Source: Chlorella sorokiniana
Taxonomy: Eukaryota > Chlorophyta > Trebouxiophyceae > Chlorellales > Chlorellaceae
Assembly: GCA_025917655.1 (NCBI GenBank)
Contig: CP084610.1
Location: 558,001 to 622,000, forward strand
Direction of reading: 5' to 3'
Length of the DNA stretch: 64,000 nt
A model generated the notes under the pieces. The model did not search any database and was not told the DNA's origin. It was given only the letters and a program-made list of their open reading frames with translations. Below, in pieces: positions 11,482 to 22,460 of this stretch (positions are counted from its first letter, which is position 1; each line of letters begins with the position of its first letter). The position numbers and the translations under genes are program-made.

Positions 11482-13403
11482 ATGGAAGGTGCAGGAGATG
11501 CAGAAAAGACAGACAAGGTGCGATGGCGCTGCCTGCGGAGCATGCAGCCGCAAATTTGCGAAAGCCTCCGCCTGAAGAACGGCGCTGGACGACGGCTCCT
11601 AAACAAAAAGCCCCGCTCCAAGCACACGAGCAATGCAGCTTGCCGCCAGCCCCACTCACACCGCCGCCCTGCTCCCTTGCCTACCCCGCCTTCCCCGTTC
11701 CCGACCTCGCAGCCGCAGCCCGTCTGCCCTGGGGACGTGGCGATGGCCCTGCCAGAGACAGGGGTGGTGCGCATGGGCGGTGGCGTGCGCCAGGAGGGCG
11801 AGGTGCTGGTGGCGACCAAGGCGGGGCTGCTGCGCACCGCGGGGCGGCAAGCTGTGGGTGGAGGCGCGGCAGCAGCGCTACACCCCCTCGCCAGAGGACG
11901 TGGTGATTGGGCGCATCGTGGACAAGCACGCAGGTGGGCTGCCCGGCGGGTTTCGCCCTCGTGTGCCGACGCCAACGACCCACTTTCCGATGTAGCTGAG
12001 GTAGCAGATTGCCGGGCAGGCCCCCATGCACCTGCAATGGCCATGCTGCCTGGTGCGCCTCGGCGCCCTGTTAGGGGGCCAGGGCTGTAGCAGCTGGGTT
12101 GGTGCGTCTCAGGCTGAAGCCTGTCCTGCCTGCTGGTCCCACTGCCCCTTGCATCCTGTGCAGAGAACTACACGGTTGACATTGCGGCCCCGTTCCGAGC
12201 GCTACTGCCCGTGCTGGCGTTCGAGGGGGCCACCAAGCGAAACCGCCCGCACCTGCAGGCGCGCGCCGCCGCACCCCACACGTCGCTGTGCATTGCGCAA
12301 GCCTACTCGGCACCCGTGTGGTTGACGCCGCACCAGTCCTGCCCGCCGCTTCTGCCGCTTCCTGCTTGTGGGTTTGGTTGAGGCGTCTGCTCCATGCTCC
12401 TTACCGTACCGCAGCCAGGCGACCTGGTGTACTGCCGGGTGGAGTCGGCGCACCGCGATCTGGAGCCCGTCCTGTCCTGCATGGATGCTGCCGGGAAGGT
12501 GGGAGCTGGTGGGCAAGTGTGGACGTGTGTAGTTGGCACGCCCTCGCTCTGGGGGTGGCGCACGCAGGAGCGCATTGCCAGCTGCCAGCAGCTTCAGGCC
12601 GGCTGCCAGCTGCTGCTTGAAGAGGCGGTCGCAGCGCTTGCCGCCAGCTGCTGATCTGTCCGGGTGCTGACGTCCTACCAGGGCGGCGCCAGCAGCACGA
12701 GCCCTGCTGAGCCCTGTGCTGGCTGCGCCCGCAGGCCGCTGGCTTTGCCCACCTCAAGGGCGGCATGCTGACAGAGGTGTCCACCACGCATGCCAGGGCC
12801 CTGCTCAGGTGCGGCACAGCAGCAGCGGGCACAGCTGCAGAACAGCGCTTGCACCGGCGTCGCGGACCCGCGCCCTGCTCGCTGTTGGGGGCATCCTGTT
12901 GCTCGCGCCGCTTGCGACCTGCGCCCTGCTGCCACCTTTTGGTGCAGTCGCCCTCCCGCGGCAGTGCTCTCGGCGCTTGGCCGCTCGCTGCAGTTCGAGC
13001 TGGCGGTGGGACAGAATGGCCGCGTGTGGATCGCAGCACCCAGGTGCCACCCGCTGCCGCCCCAACTTGCAACTGGGGGCTGCCTGTGCTGCCCCTGTGA
13101 TGCGTGACGGCTTGTCATGGCCTGCATGCAGCTGTTGTGGCAGTTCCTGTCAGGCAGGCATGACCTGGCTGTCGACTGGGGGTGAGGCCGCTCTTCAGCC
13201 TCCTGTTCCACCCTCACCGCCGCTGCAGCCCAGCCACCGCGATACTCGTGGCCAACGCGATACAGAGCAGCGAGTTCCTGTCGCCTGCGCAGCAGGAGGC
13301 CCTTGTGACAGCGCTGCTCAAGGGCAGCAGTGCGGCATCAGCGCAGCGGCAGCAGCAGTTGCGGCAGCAGCGGCAGCAGCATGGGCAGGAAGAGGTGCGG
13401 TAG
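11482..13403 (+). CDS. RRP40: RNA exosome cap subunit RRP40 (EXOSC3)
   Basis: S1/KH RNA-binding cap subunit of the nuclear and cytosolic RNA exosome (3'-5' RNA processing and decay). Exon 1 (11482-11517) encodes MEGAGDAEKTDK; exon 2 from 11713 gives VCPGDVAMALPETGVVRMGG, the N-terminal barrel. The S1 part holds KLWVEARQQRYTP, DVVIGRIVDKHA, YTVDIAAPFRALLPVLAF and EGATKRNRPHLQ, the family hallmark. Exon 4 (12415-12498) is PGDLVYCRVES...VLSCMDAAGK. The KH-like part includes SLQFELAVGQNGRVWI (the GxNGxxW motif) and ATAILVANAIQ. The last exon begins at 13229 and ends with a Gln-rich tail. The intron after HLQ has a GC rather than GT donor (about 12259). A one-base slip near 11845 (G run) and uncertain phase at about 12964 look like sequence errors. 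Confidence 0.92.
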
Positions 13404-13638
13404 GCGATGGTAAATGCTGGCCGCTGCAAGGCTGCTCCTTATTGAATGTGTGTAGCTACCAGCCTCTTGTGACTGCCTTCAACTAGGTCTTAACTTCGTG
13501 CGATGGCACGGCAGCCAAGAAGTACGCTGCCTCCCAATTCTGGCACGGAATGCGCGGTGACAGCATCTGAGCTGGCGGCGGAGGCTGGTACCCCCAAGCA
13601 AGTGCAGAGGCGCCTGCCCCGCCCTGTGTGTTCATCGC

Positions 13639-16600
13639 ATGATGAATGAGGGCCGGGCCCCTAAAGCCCGCGCCCTGGTAAAGCGCACCGCGCGAGGCTG
13701 GGAAGCATCCTTCGATCAGCTGCTGGTGGGCATTTTTGCTTCCGAAGAACTCGCCAAACGATGCTTGGACACGCTTCGCCTGAAGGCAGCTGTGGACGGA
13801 GGACAGCGCATTGCAGAGGTCGAGCTGCTCTGCCCCCTTCAGGTGCGATACAACCGGGTTTAGGGGCAATTCGCTGCACTGTCAGGCTTCGACACCGCGG
13901 GGAGCCTGCCGCAGGCAGTGCCCCTGCACGGGCTGCCATCGAGCGCGGACTCATCTGGTCACTCCTGGTTGCCGACCCCAGTTGATCGGCCTTGCCAATT
14001 CTCCTGTCGCTTCCCCAGGACTATATAGACGAGCGAACCGCGCAGGAATTGCGCGCCTTCGACCTTGCGGCGGTGCTGGCGGCGGTGCGCAGCTATGCAT
14101 TTGGCGGCTGCCGCGCGCCGCTCTGCGGCATCGTGGACGGACCCACGCCGCCCGTAGAGCACCCTGAACTTCGCGATGCGCCAAAGCAGGCTGTCATAGA
14201 TCGCGACGAGCACGGGTACCGCGGCATCACGCGGGACAACAATGGGCGCCAGCAATACTGGATCGCCCTCCTCTACGCCTCGCTAGAGTGAGCTTGCCGG
14301 ACCGGCGCCTCGCTGCACTTGGAAAAACTGGCCGCTGCTGCTGTGTGCAAGGCATTGGCGGCACTCGCCCCCACGCGTGGCTTCGTGCTCTCACCGCTCC
14401 TGCAACCCCACCCACACGCAGCAAGCGGAAGCGGCCCCTGCCGCCGTCTGCCGGCGCCAAGTCGAGTCTGTACGTGGCTTGCTGCCGCAGCGCGCGGGAG
14501 GCGGCGGCGGCACATGATCTGGCCGTGCTGTGGTGGCACCTGGGCCTGGCCTACGCCCACCTTTGGGAGCAGGAGGCGGGTGCTGGCGCAGCCAACGCCA
14601 CGCAGCAGCAGCAGCAGCAGCTACATCTTGCAGAGCAGCAGGAGCAGCAGCAGCAGCAGCAACATTTTGGAGAGCAGCAGGAGCAGCAGCAGCAGCAGGA
14701 CCAGGAGAAGGCCCAGCAGGGGCAGCAGCAGCAGGGGGCGGCAGCAGGCGCAGCAGGAGGCAGGGGCTGGCGACGACGAGCAGCCTCCTCCCGCGTCGCC
14801 CTCGCAACTGCAGCCCCCCGCAGCGAATCTGACGCGCCGCATCATGACGCCGCGCCGGCTCATGCGCTGGTGCCGGGTGAAGGCGGCGCAGATGGCGGCA
14901 CAATCGGCGGCGGGGCCGGCAGCGGGGGGTCCATGCCTGACCACCGGCTGCCTGCGGAGGTCGGCCTGCAGCCAACCAAGGGGCTGCTCAAGCAGCTCAA
15001 CTTCCCGCTGGCCCAGTGAGTGGAGCGAGGGAGCGAGAGGGGCTTGCATGCTTGTGGGTTGTGCGATTGAGCGGCCCCGCCCGCCCAGCCTGCCCATCCT
15101 GCCTCGCTGCTTGTGGGGCCTCCAGGCTGGGAAGGGTTGCAAGGGCAAAAGGGGTCTGAGCCCTGGCCAGCCGGATGCTGGCTCTTTGTAACGGCGTGCC
15201 CCTTCAAGCAGCCCGCATGCCGTGCCGCCGCCCGCAGGTACGAGGGCAACCAGGCGCTGATGCGGCAGCTGCTGCGGGGCCCCTCCCTGGCCGAGCTGCG
15301 CTCGCTGGTGGGCCAGATGCGCAACAAGGGGTCGCTGGCCGCGCTGGCAGAGGCCGCCGCTTCCGCCGCCGCCGCCTCGGCGCCGCCAGGGGAGCCGGCA
15401 GCGTCGCGACGGGCCGCACCCGCGCCTCCTCGCGGGGCGCACGCCGCCGGGCAGAAGCGGCCGCTGGGGGCTGCAGGGCTGGCGGCGGCGCCGGGCGCCA
15501 GCGCGCCGCTCCGAGCGGCGCTGAGGCTGGCAAGCACGGTCGCCTCCACGACAAGCCGTGAGTCTTTTTTATTTCTTTTTTATGCTGATTGCACAAACGA
15601 CCATGCTGACTGCCTTGCAGCAGGCCCTGGCGCTGATGGGTGCTGCGTGCCGGGAGTTTGAAGCGGCTGTCATTCTGTACTGCCTTGCACGCTTGTGTTC
15701 CCGGCAGGTACATGGGCCTGGTGCGGGACCGCCAGATCACGCTGCACCCCTGGCGCCCCATGATCTGCGCCCTGGTCGAGGGTGGGTGCCGCCGCGCGGG
15801 CGCTGCGTGCAGCGTGCGGGCTGTGGTGGCGGCGGCGGCGGCCTGCATCGTGGGCGGCAGGGCTCGCAGCCCCCTGGGCGGCAGCAAGCGCTCAATTCCT
15901 TCCGTCAGTGGGGCTCGCTTCCTTGGTGGGACCCCAGCCTCAGGGGGTGCGCCCACAAGCAACGGGCCCTCCCTGAGAGGTGCGCGCTCCGGCTGCCTGT
16001 GCGCCCGCTCCTGCAGGCCACTCGCGCCCGCAGCCGCGCTCCCTGGCATCATGCGCCACTGCGGAGGAGGCGGCGGTGGCCCGCGACCTCGGCTGGATCT
16101 GGCTCTGGCGCCGCAACCTGTCGCTGCGCCAGCACGCCTCCCTCAACTTCCCCATGCAGAGGTGCGATTGAGCCCGTGTGGGTGTGCTGGGGGGGAAGGG
16201 GTGGTCATAGCAGCAACTTGCGGCATGGATGCGCGGCACGTCACCCGCCCCTGCTCCTCCTGCCGCTCACGCATGCTGCACAGACACATGCCGCACGCAC
16301 CACACACGCGCGCACTCATCCCCTTGCAGCTACGCCGACCACGGCGGCGAGCTGCTGGAGGAGGTGGCGCGGCAGGAGAGCCTGAGGCGCTGCGCGTGTA
16401 CCTGCGTCGCATGCGGGACAGGTGGGTGGCTGGGTGGGATGCATCGCGGGGGGGATGCATTGGGGGGGAGGTTAGGAGATTTGGATGAATGGTTCCGGGA
16501 TGGGGCTGGGAAAAGGGCAAGAGGGGCAGGGGCCAGGTGAGGGCGGGAGGGTCGGGTGACGGGGGAGGGAGGCGAGGGGCCTGCAGGGGAAAGTGTGCGC

Positions 16601-18274
16601 TCAGCATGGTGCCCCAGCAGGTCGCACCGGGTGCTGCACCAGGCGCGCGCTGCGGTCTGGGGGCAGTGCCGGCAGCGCCCGGAACCGGCGACGCGCCCTC
16701 CAGCTCCAGCGCCATTCCAGCCCCGCTGACACGCATGCCTGCAACCGCACACAACCACCTGCATTCCGGTGCCCGGTGCGCCCCGCAGCGGCCGCCTGTT
16801 GGAGCTCGCCACAGCGCTGGAGCAGGCTGTCGGGCCCTCGCGCACCGAGCGCCCCCGCGGCGCCCAACGGCGAACGTTGGCTCGTGCACGCCGCGGGCGA
16901 CGGGGCGGCGGCGCTGACGAGCAGGCTGCTGCAGACGAGGCGAGGGGGATGCGGCCGAGGAGGAGGAGGAGGAGGAGGCTGCCGCCGGGGAGATGCTGCA
17001 CCTCGCCGGCGGCGCCTGGGACGATGCCGATGCCGACGGCGGCAGCGGCAGCGGCAGCGGCGGCAGCGGTGGGGAGGAGAGCGAGGAGGACGCGGGGGCG
17101 GTGTTGGATCCTGGAGATGGGGACTGGCGCAGCCGCAAGAGGAAGCCGCTGCGGCTGAAGAAGCGTCCCCGCCTCACGCCGCCCCCAGCCGGCTGGGAGG
17201 CGGGGGACGCCCGGGGGGCCGGCGGCGGCCTCGACGCGCCGACAATCCAACCACCACAACTGCAGCAGCAGCAGCAGCAGGCTGCATGGCTCAGTGCCGG
17301 CGCGGCAGCGGGAGCGCGCGGCAGCGCCAGCCCCGCATCGACGCCGCGCGCGCGCGCCGCAGACGGCGGCGGCGGCGGCGGCGGCACGCCCGGCAGCGGC
17401 GGCTCCCGATTTGTGGGCGTGCAGCACATAGACAAGTCCAAGGCAGCGAGCAAGGCGTGGATTCCGAGGCCCACGGTGCGCGTGCCCGACTCCCGCAACA
17501 AGCTCGTCTCCAAGCAGCTCACGCTGGCGTACTGCGACAGGTGCGGTACGGGCTGGGTGGCGGCGCGGCTGCCCCGGGGCATCCCCATGATGCTGGTTGG
17601 CGCTGAGATTGCAGATTCGCGTATTTGACCAACAAGCAGCTCGTTCAGCAAGCACGGAGAGCCTCTCATGCCCCCGCTGCCTGCAACGCCTCGTCGCCGC
17701 ATCGCCGCCGCGACCCTTTCCCCGCACGCTGCCCTGCGTCTCATGCGCAGCGCCGAGGAGGCTGCCGTGGCGCGAGACCTGGCCACGCTGTGGAGCTGGG
17801 GCCAGGGTGGCGGCGGCGAGGGCAGCAGCAGCCAGCAGCGCCTCAACTTTGCACTGGCCAGGTGGGGGCCCCCGCCTGGGAGCGCGACAGCGGGGGCTGG
17901 CATGTCGGCTGGCTGCGGCAGGCGGCTGGCAAGCCGGGTCGGGGCCGCGCTGCCACCCAGCCCACACACCAGCCTGTCTTCCACCCTGGCGCTGACGCCG
18001 CGCTTGCTTCTCAGCTCCTCCTGACCAACCAGCCCATGCCCGCCACACCCTTCCCGTGTACCTCCGCCTGTACTCCCCCGCAGCTACCAGGCGCGGCCTG
18101 GCCTGCTGCAGCGCATTCGGGGTGCCCACCGCCGAGGGCATGCAGGCCCTGGCCAAAGACCTGCGGGACAGCGGTACGCTGCGCAGCCTGGCGGACTCGC
18201 TGGGCAGCCCGCTGGGCGGCGGCGGCGCCGCGCCCGGCACGGGGCCCGGCCATGGTGGCGTCGCCGCTGACTAG
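13639..18274 (+). CDS. Multi-repeat AP2/ANT-like protein, copy A (four degenerate units)
   Basis: Predicted DNA-binding regulator built from degenerate AP2 domains, each followed by an ANT-type linker helix. Units: (1) about 13690-14090, GWEASF...GIFASEELAKRC then YIDERTAQELRAFDLAAVL; (2) about 14210-15340, GYRGITRDNNGRQQYWIAL, SAREAAAAHDLAVLWWHLGL, LNFPLA, then YEGNQALMRQLLRG; (3) about 15709-16420, YMGLVRDRQ, TAEEAAVARDLGWIWLW, LNFPMQR, then YADHGGELLEEVARQES; (4) about 17400-18270, RFVGVQHIDKSK, SAEEAAVARDLATLW, RLNFALAR, then YQARPGLLQRIRG. These parallel plant AP2 features (YRGV, EEAARAYDLAALKYWG, NFPL, and the YEKEIEEM linker). The segment at about 17130-17180 is Lys/Arg-rich (RKRKPLRLKKRPR), a likely nuclear signal. 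The start is taken at ATG 13639; an ATG at 13503 opens a short blocked frame. Frame slips occur near 15020, 16375 and 18110. The exact exon set is tentative. Confidence 0.6.
14601..14748 (+). repeat. CAG/GAG-rich tandem repeat within AP2/ANT-like A
   Basis: Imperfect CAG tract containing two copies of an about 39-bp unit ending GAGAGCAGCAGGAGCAGCAG. It encodes Gln/Glu-rich sequence between the AP2 helix and the LNFP motif of unit 2, or lies in an intron there. It is likely polymorphic in length. Confidence 0.75.
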
Positions 18275-18665
18275 GCCCCCGCAAGGCAGAGTGCTGCGGC
18301 TTGGGCGCCTCCATTCTTGCATGCCTCATGCTGCCTCTCTGCTGACGCCCGCCGGTGCTTGCTGCTCCCTAATCCTCCTCCCTACTTTTCTCGTCTGCTG
18401 CTCCCGCTTGCGCAGCTCTTTCCCCCTTGCCGGCTCTCCCTGCCACAGCTCCTTTCCCCTTGCCTGCTCTTGCATGCCGTGAGAGGTGTGCCTGCCGTGC
18501 CTCCAAAGTTTTGCCCATGCCAGCGCCATCCCTGCTGAGCACCCACCGCCCTGCACGCCTCCGCCTGTTGCCACAGAGGCAGGCGGGGCTGCATCGTGCA
18601 GCTGCAAGCGACACCCAGCGGCAGCCCTGAGCACGTGATGTGCCCGCTGTGCGCTGCTCCTCTTG
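18275..18665. other. Convergent intergenic region
   Basis: About 390 bp between the stops of AP2/ANT-like A (+) and the membrane-protein gene (-). It is pyrimidine-rich with no supported coding sequence. Confidence 0.45.
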
Positions 18666-21261
18666 TCATCGCTGTGTATCAACTGACATTGACGTGGGCT
18701 TTACCTCCGTGTGCGCGCTGTGTAAGACATGTGCGCTGTGCTGTGGCGCCCGGCATAGTAGCGGTGGCAGCGGCCGGGCAGTTCCGGGCAGCATGCCGCC
18801 CCATGAGTACGCTGCAGCGGGCGCTGCGCCGCTGGGGGCGGCTGGGTCAGTCCCGCCCGGCTCCAAGTCCAGGTCCAAGCCCGAGCTGGCCCCGGACTCG
18901 GTCCTGGACTCGCCCTTGGGCTGCGCAGCGTCAGCCAGGAAACGAATGCCGCCTGCAGGCAGCGGGCGGCTCGTTTGCGCAGAGCAGCGGGATGCTGTGC
19001 AGCCCACCGCACGCCCCCCCTGCCCCCATCATCCCACGGCCCTGCCCCGCTGTGCACGCTGTGCACACCGCCCCCCTGCGGCAGCGCGCCGCACCTGTGC
19101 CGTCCACAGCCCCCGCCTCCGCCAGCAGCGCCTCCCACAGCTCATACGAACGCATCCAGGCAGCGTCGCGCTTGCAGGCGGCAGGAAGGTGGGTGGAACG
19201 CTCAACGGTCATCACCGCCAGCCACATGAGCACCCACCTGGGTGGGGAGGAGGTGGTGCGGATGGGGTTTGGGGGTTGTGGGTGGCGACAAAAGTGTACT
19301 GTTGTAGCAAGGCGGGCGCAATCGTAGGGGCAGCAGCCGCAGCGTGGCAGCCACCGACTGACACGGCGGGCAGGCGGCGAGCAGGCCAGCAGTGCAGGCG
19401 AGCTCCGTGGGGCCGCCACAGCCCCTGCCGCCGCTGCGGCCCCTACAAGGCCCCAGCCCGCCGGGCGCCGCCTCACCAGGGCTGTCCGTCGGCGGCTGCC
19501 CAGGCCAGGCAGCCGGCCACACCCGAGAAGCCCACCACCTCGAGCAGCGAGGCGGCGGCGTCGTGGTGTGAGTAGGACAGCACGCGGGCGCAGTGTGAGA
19601 GCCAGAAGGAGGGGATGGCCAGCATGAACCAGTCGGGCGGAAGAGGCCCTGGATCAGGGCCGCGCTGCCCGCCACAAACCTGTGTGGGTGGGGTGGGGTG
19701 GGTGGGGTGGGGTGGGGGTTGAGGGGCAGTGTGCGGGCGGCTCTCAGCAGACTGTGGCAGGCGGGAGTACACCCAGCAGGCCCACAAAGAGAGAGGTATC
19801 CACCGGCTGAGGCAGCTTTGTGGCTCGCCCTCGCATGGGACGGCACAGCCGGGGCCGGGGCTTGCCCCTGCAGCTGGAAAGCATAACAACGAGGGCTGCG
19901 CACACGCGCTGCTGGGCGCCGGCCCCCCGCACCAGAAATGCACCAGGGGGCAGCTGACCGCCCAATAGATGTGTACCCAGCGCGCGCTGCCGCCGCCACC
20001 CTTGCCCCCGCCGTCGCCCGCCCTCTGCCGCCCGCCGACGCGCGTGTCCCGCCCCTCGTGCGCGCTGTCTTCTGCCAGCTTGTGGGCGGCGCCCACGCCG
20101 TGCGTGCTGTGAGCGGCGGCACCCACGGTGAAGCTGTCGCTACGCAGGACCAGGCGCCAGAAGGATGCCGACAGAATATTATCGTCTGCTTGATGGGAGG
20201 GGGGCCGAAACAGGGGGAGGTGCGTGGCATGCTTGCTTCGTGAACTGGTGGTGGGGGAGGCTTAGCAGCTGGGTCCCAGACGCATGTTGAGTGCCGGAAG
20301 CGGCGGTGAAAATTTGCGGGGTCTGCCCATTCAAGGGGCTACCCTCTGCGCACAAATGGAAGGGAGGGGAACAGAGCCCCCCCCCCCCCCCCCCACCCCC
20401 ACCATCCCAGGCAGGTGACAGAAGCTGAGGCAGGCAAAGCGGCGGCGGCGGCGCTCACAGGGCTCCGCTCCCCACAGGAAGAGAGAAGCCACCAGGATCT
20501 GCAGCCAGAAAGGGGCCACACCAGCGCAGGCAAGGCTGTAGTGGCCACAAACAGGTTCACCTCTTGAAAGCAGCCGAGGCGGCGGCAGGCATCACACCCA
20601 AACCCCGCGTGGACCGCCCCTGGCCTGGACCGCCGCAGACACGCACCGGAAACACCCAAGCCGAGCACGTCTGCAGGGGGCAGGGCGGCCGGGAGGCCAG
20701 CAGCAGTGGGCACAGGAAGTTGCTAAAGAAATCCGTGGTGGCGGCAGCAAGTGAAGAAGCCTCCTGCGGCAGGCCGGGGGCTGTCGCCGCCGCCTTACAC
20801 AGCAGCGCAACAAAGCCCCCCTCCCCCTCGCGCTCACGATGAGTGGCAGGGTCCAGATGAAGGCCCCGCAAGGTGGCCAAACACCAGCAGCTGCTTGCGG
20901 ACCTACAGAGGCCGGGCGGGTCGCAAGAATATTCTTCAACGTGAAATGAGGGTGGAGGAGCATAGGGCATGTCGCAGCCGCCAGCACCTCCGCTGCCCAG
21001 GCCGCCGCGTGCGAACATGGCGGCCACGCCGTCGAGGCGAGGCATGAAAAGCCTGGCACGGATCAAGGTTTGCGCAGCACAGCAGGCCGCTGTGCAGCCG
21101 CAGCACACCTCGAGCGGCACGCTGAACTGTACCACGCGCGTGAGCGCAAAGCCGGCAAAGCACGCGGCGATGGCCGTCAGCAGCACAGTCGACACGGTGT
21201 TGATGTTGAAGGGCGCGATGGGCAGCGCAGCGCAGTGCCACCAGGGATCGAACTCCACCAT
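18666..21261 (-). CDS. Unrecognised multi-pass membrane protein
   Basis: I do not recognise the family. The minus-strand ATG at 21261 opens MVEFDPWWHCAALPIAPFNI, then hydrophobic helices (VSTVLLTAIAACFAGFAL, VCCGCTAACCAAQTLI). Further exons contain VRKQLLVFGHLAG followed one frame over by AFIWTLPLIVS (about 20900-20840), VAPFWLQILVASLFLWGAEP (about 20505-20450, good GTGAGC donor), SASFWRLVLRSDSFTVGAAA (about 20180), and FVAGSAALIQGLFRP then DWFMLAIPSFWLSHCARVL and SLLEVVGFSGVAGCLAWAA (19680-19480). After SYELWEALLAEAG (about 19140) comes a Ser/Gly/Ala-rich tail to a stop at 18666. Five to seven membrane segments are likely. Breaks near 20872 and 19640 fall in G/C runs. Exon borders and the 3' end are uncertain. 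Confidence 0.5.
20377..20394. repeat. 18-base C homopolymer
   Basis: Uninterrupted run of 18 C, followed by A and more C. It lies in a probable intron of the minus-strand membrane-protein gene, so it reads as poly-G in the transcript. Its length is not reliable in any assembly. Confidence 0.9.
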
Positions 21262-22460
21262 GCTGCTGGAATGCCCTGCAGGCCCAGCTGGCGCCCAGGC
21301 TGCTGCTTGGAACAGGCCGCCGCCAGGGAAGTCGGACGCTGCGGCTGGTCTGCACGATTTGGAACTCTTGACCTGCGTTTGTGGGACGAATACAATGCAG
21401 CTCAGTGCAGGGCAGCATGCAACATGTCGCTTGTCAAGCCCTTGTTGTAGGAGTGATTGCTGCCGCGGCGAGCCGCGGCGCGCGTTGGACGGTCCCGCGC
21501 CCCCTGTAGCTGGGTGCCTCCTTGCGCCGAGCGATTGGACCATCAGGCGTGGCTCAACCTCACCTATGTGGACTCACAGCAACAGCCCGCGCGGCGGGCT
21601 CCCGCTCCAACGCAGAGGGGCAACAACGAACCTCCTTCAGGTAGCCCAGGTAGGGCGCAGGGGGTCTTTCAATTAACAGCAGAGTGTGACACACCCGAAA
21701 ACGTGTACGAATGAGAGTGTTTATCTATCACCCCTGGGCGCTCAGGAGCTGTACGTTCAGCGGCAACAGCATGACGTCGCTGCAGATGATTCTCTTCCGT
21801 CCTAGCGTCAGAAATTGGAGATGGACAGCGAAACTCGAAGCCGTGGCGGCAACCAGGCATACAACTGCATCCCTGCTGGGCCGCCGCCGCCTAAATAGCA
21901 GCGCCAAGTGGATGTCTATCCAGCATCTCTCTTTATGCCGACCCACCACACTGTGTAGGCCCATGTAGGCACGCATACTGCAAGAAAGTGCACACCATGC
22001 AAAACAGGACACGATATGGTGACTTGGCTGCATGCGACTGGCCGACTGGCGCCCGCGGGACAGTCATGCCCAACTTGCAACTTGGAGAGCGCTCACAATG
22101 CAATGTGCAGATGGGCCCGACAATGCATGAGGCACTTCTCAGAGCGCTGTCAAGGCAACAAAGGGGCAAAGCAGGCATAGTGGAGCCCATGCAACCACGC
22201 ATTGCTGAGCCAGCACCCAACAGATTGTACAGGAGGAAGCACGCTGAATGCAGCCGTCAGTCAGGGATGTCAGATAGGACTCGCAGCAGGGGAGGAGGAC
22301 AGCGCTTGGGGTCGATGTCCAGCATGTCCACTGCGCAAGAAAGCTGCGGCGCACTTGGTAAAGCGCCGCAGGGCCACATCAGGCTGCTGCGCCACCGTAT
22401 CGGCTCTGCTGTGGGCTGCGGCGGCGACGCTCCAGCAGGCGGCACCCGGCAAGCAGCCCG
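21262..22460. other. Long intergenic region, less GC-rich
   Basis: About 1.2 kb between two minus-strand genes: the 3' side of E-Syt-like B and the upstream region of the membrane-protein gene. Composition falls towards neutral at about 21680-22260. No TTACA (TGTAA on the minus strand) was noticed, and no tRNA-like fold or conserved ORF is convincing. Confidence 0.45.

Noticed and set aside
16143-18240. Very long minus-strand open frames (over 600 codons)
   Set aside because: Composition is Arg/Pro/Ala-rich as expected opposite GC-rich coding sequence; no domain is visible and they overlap the AP2/ANT-like exons on the plus strand.
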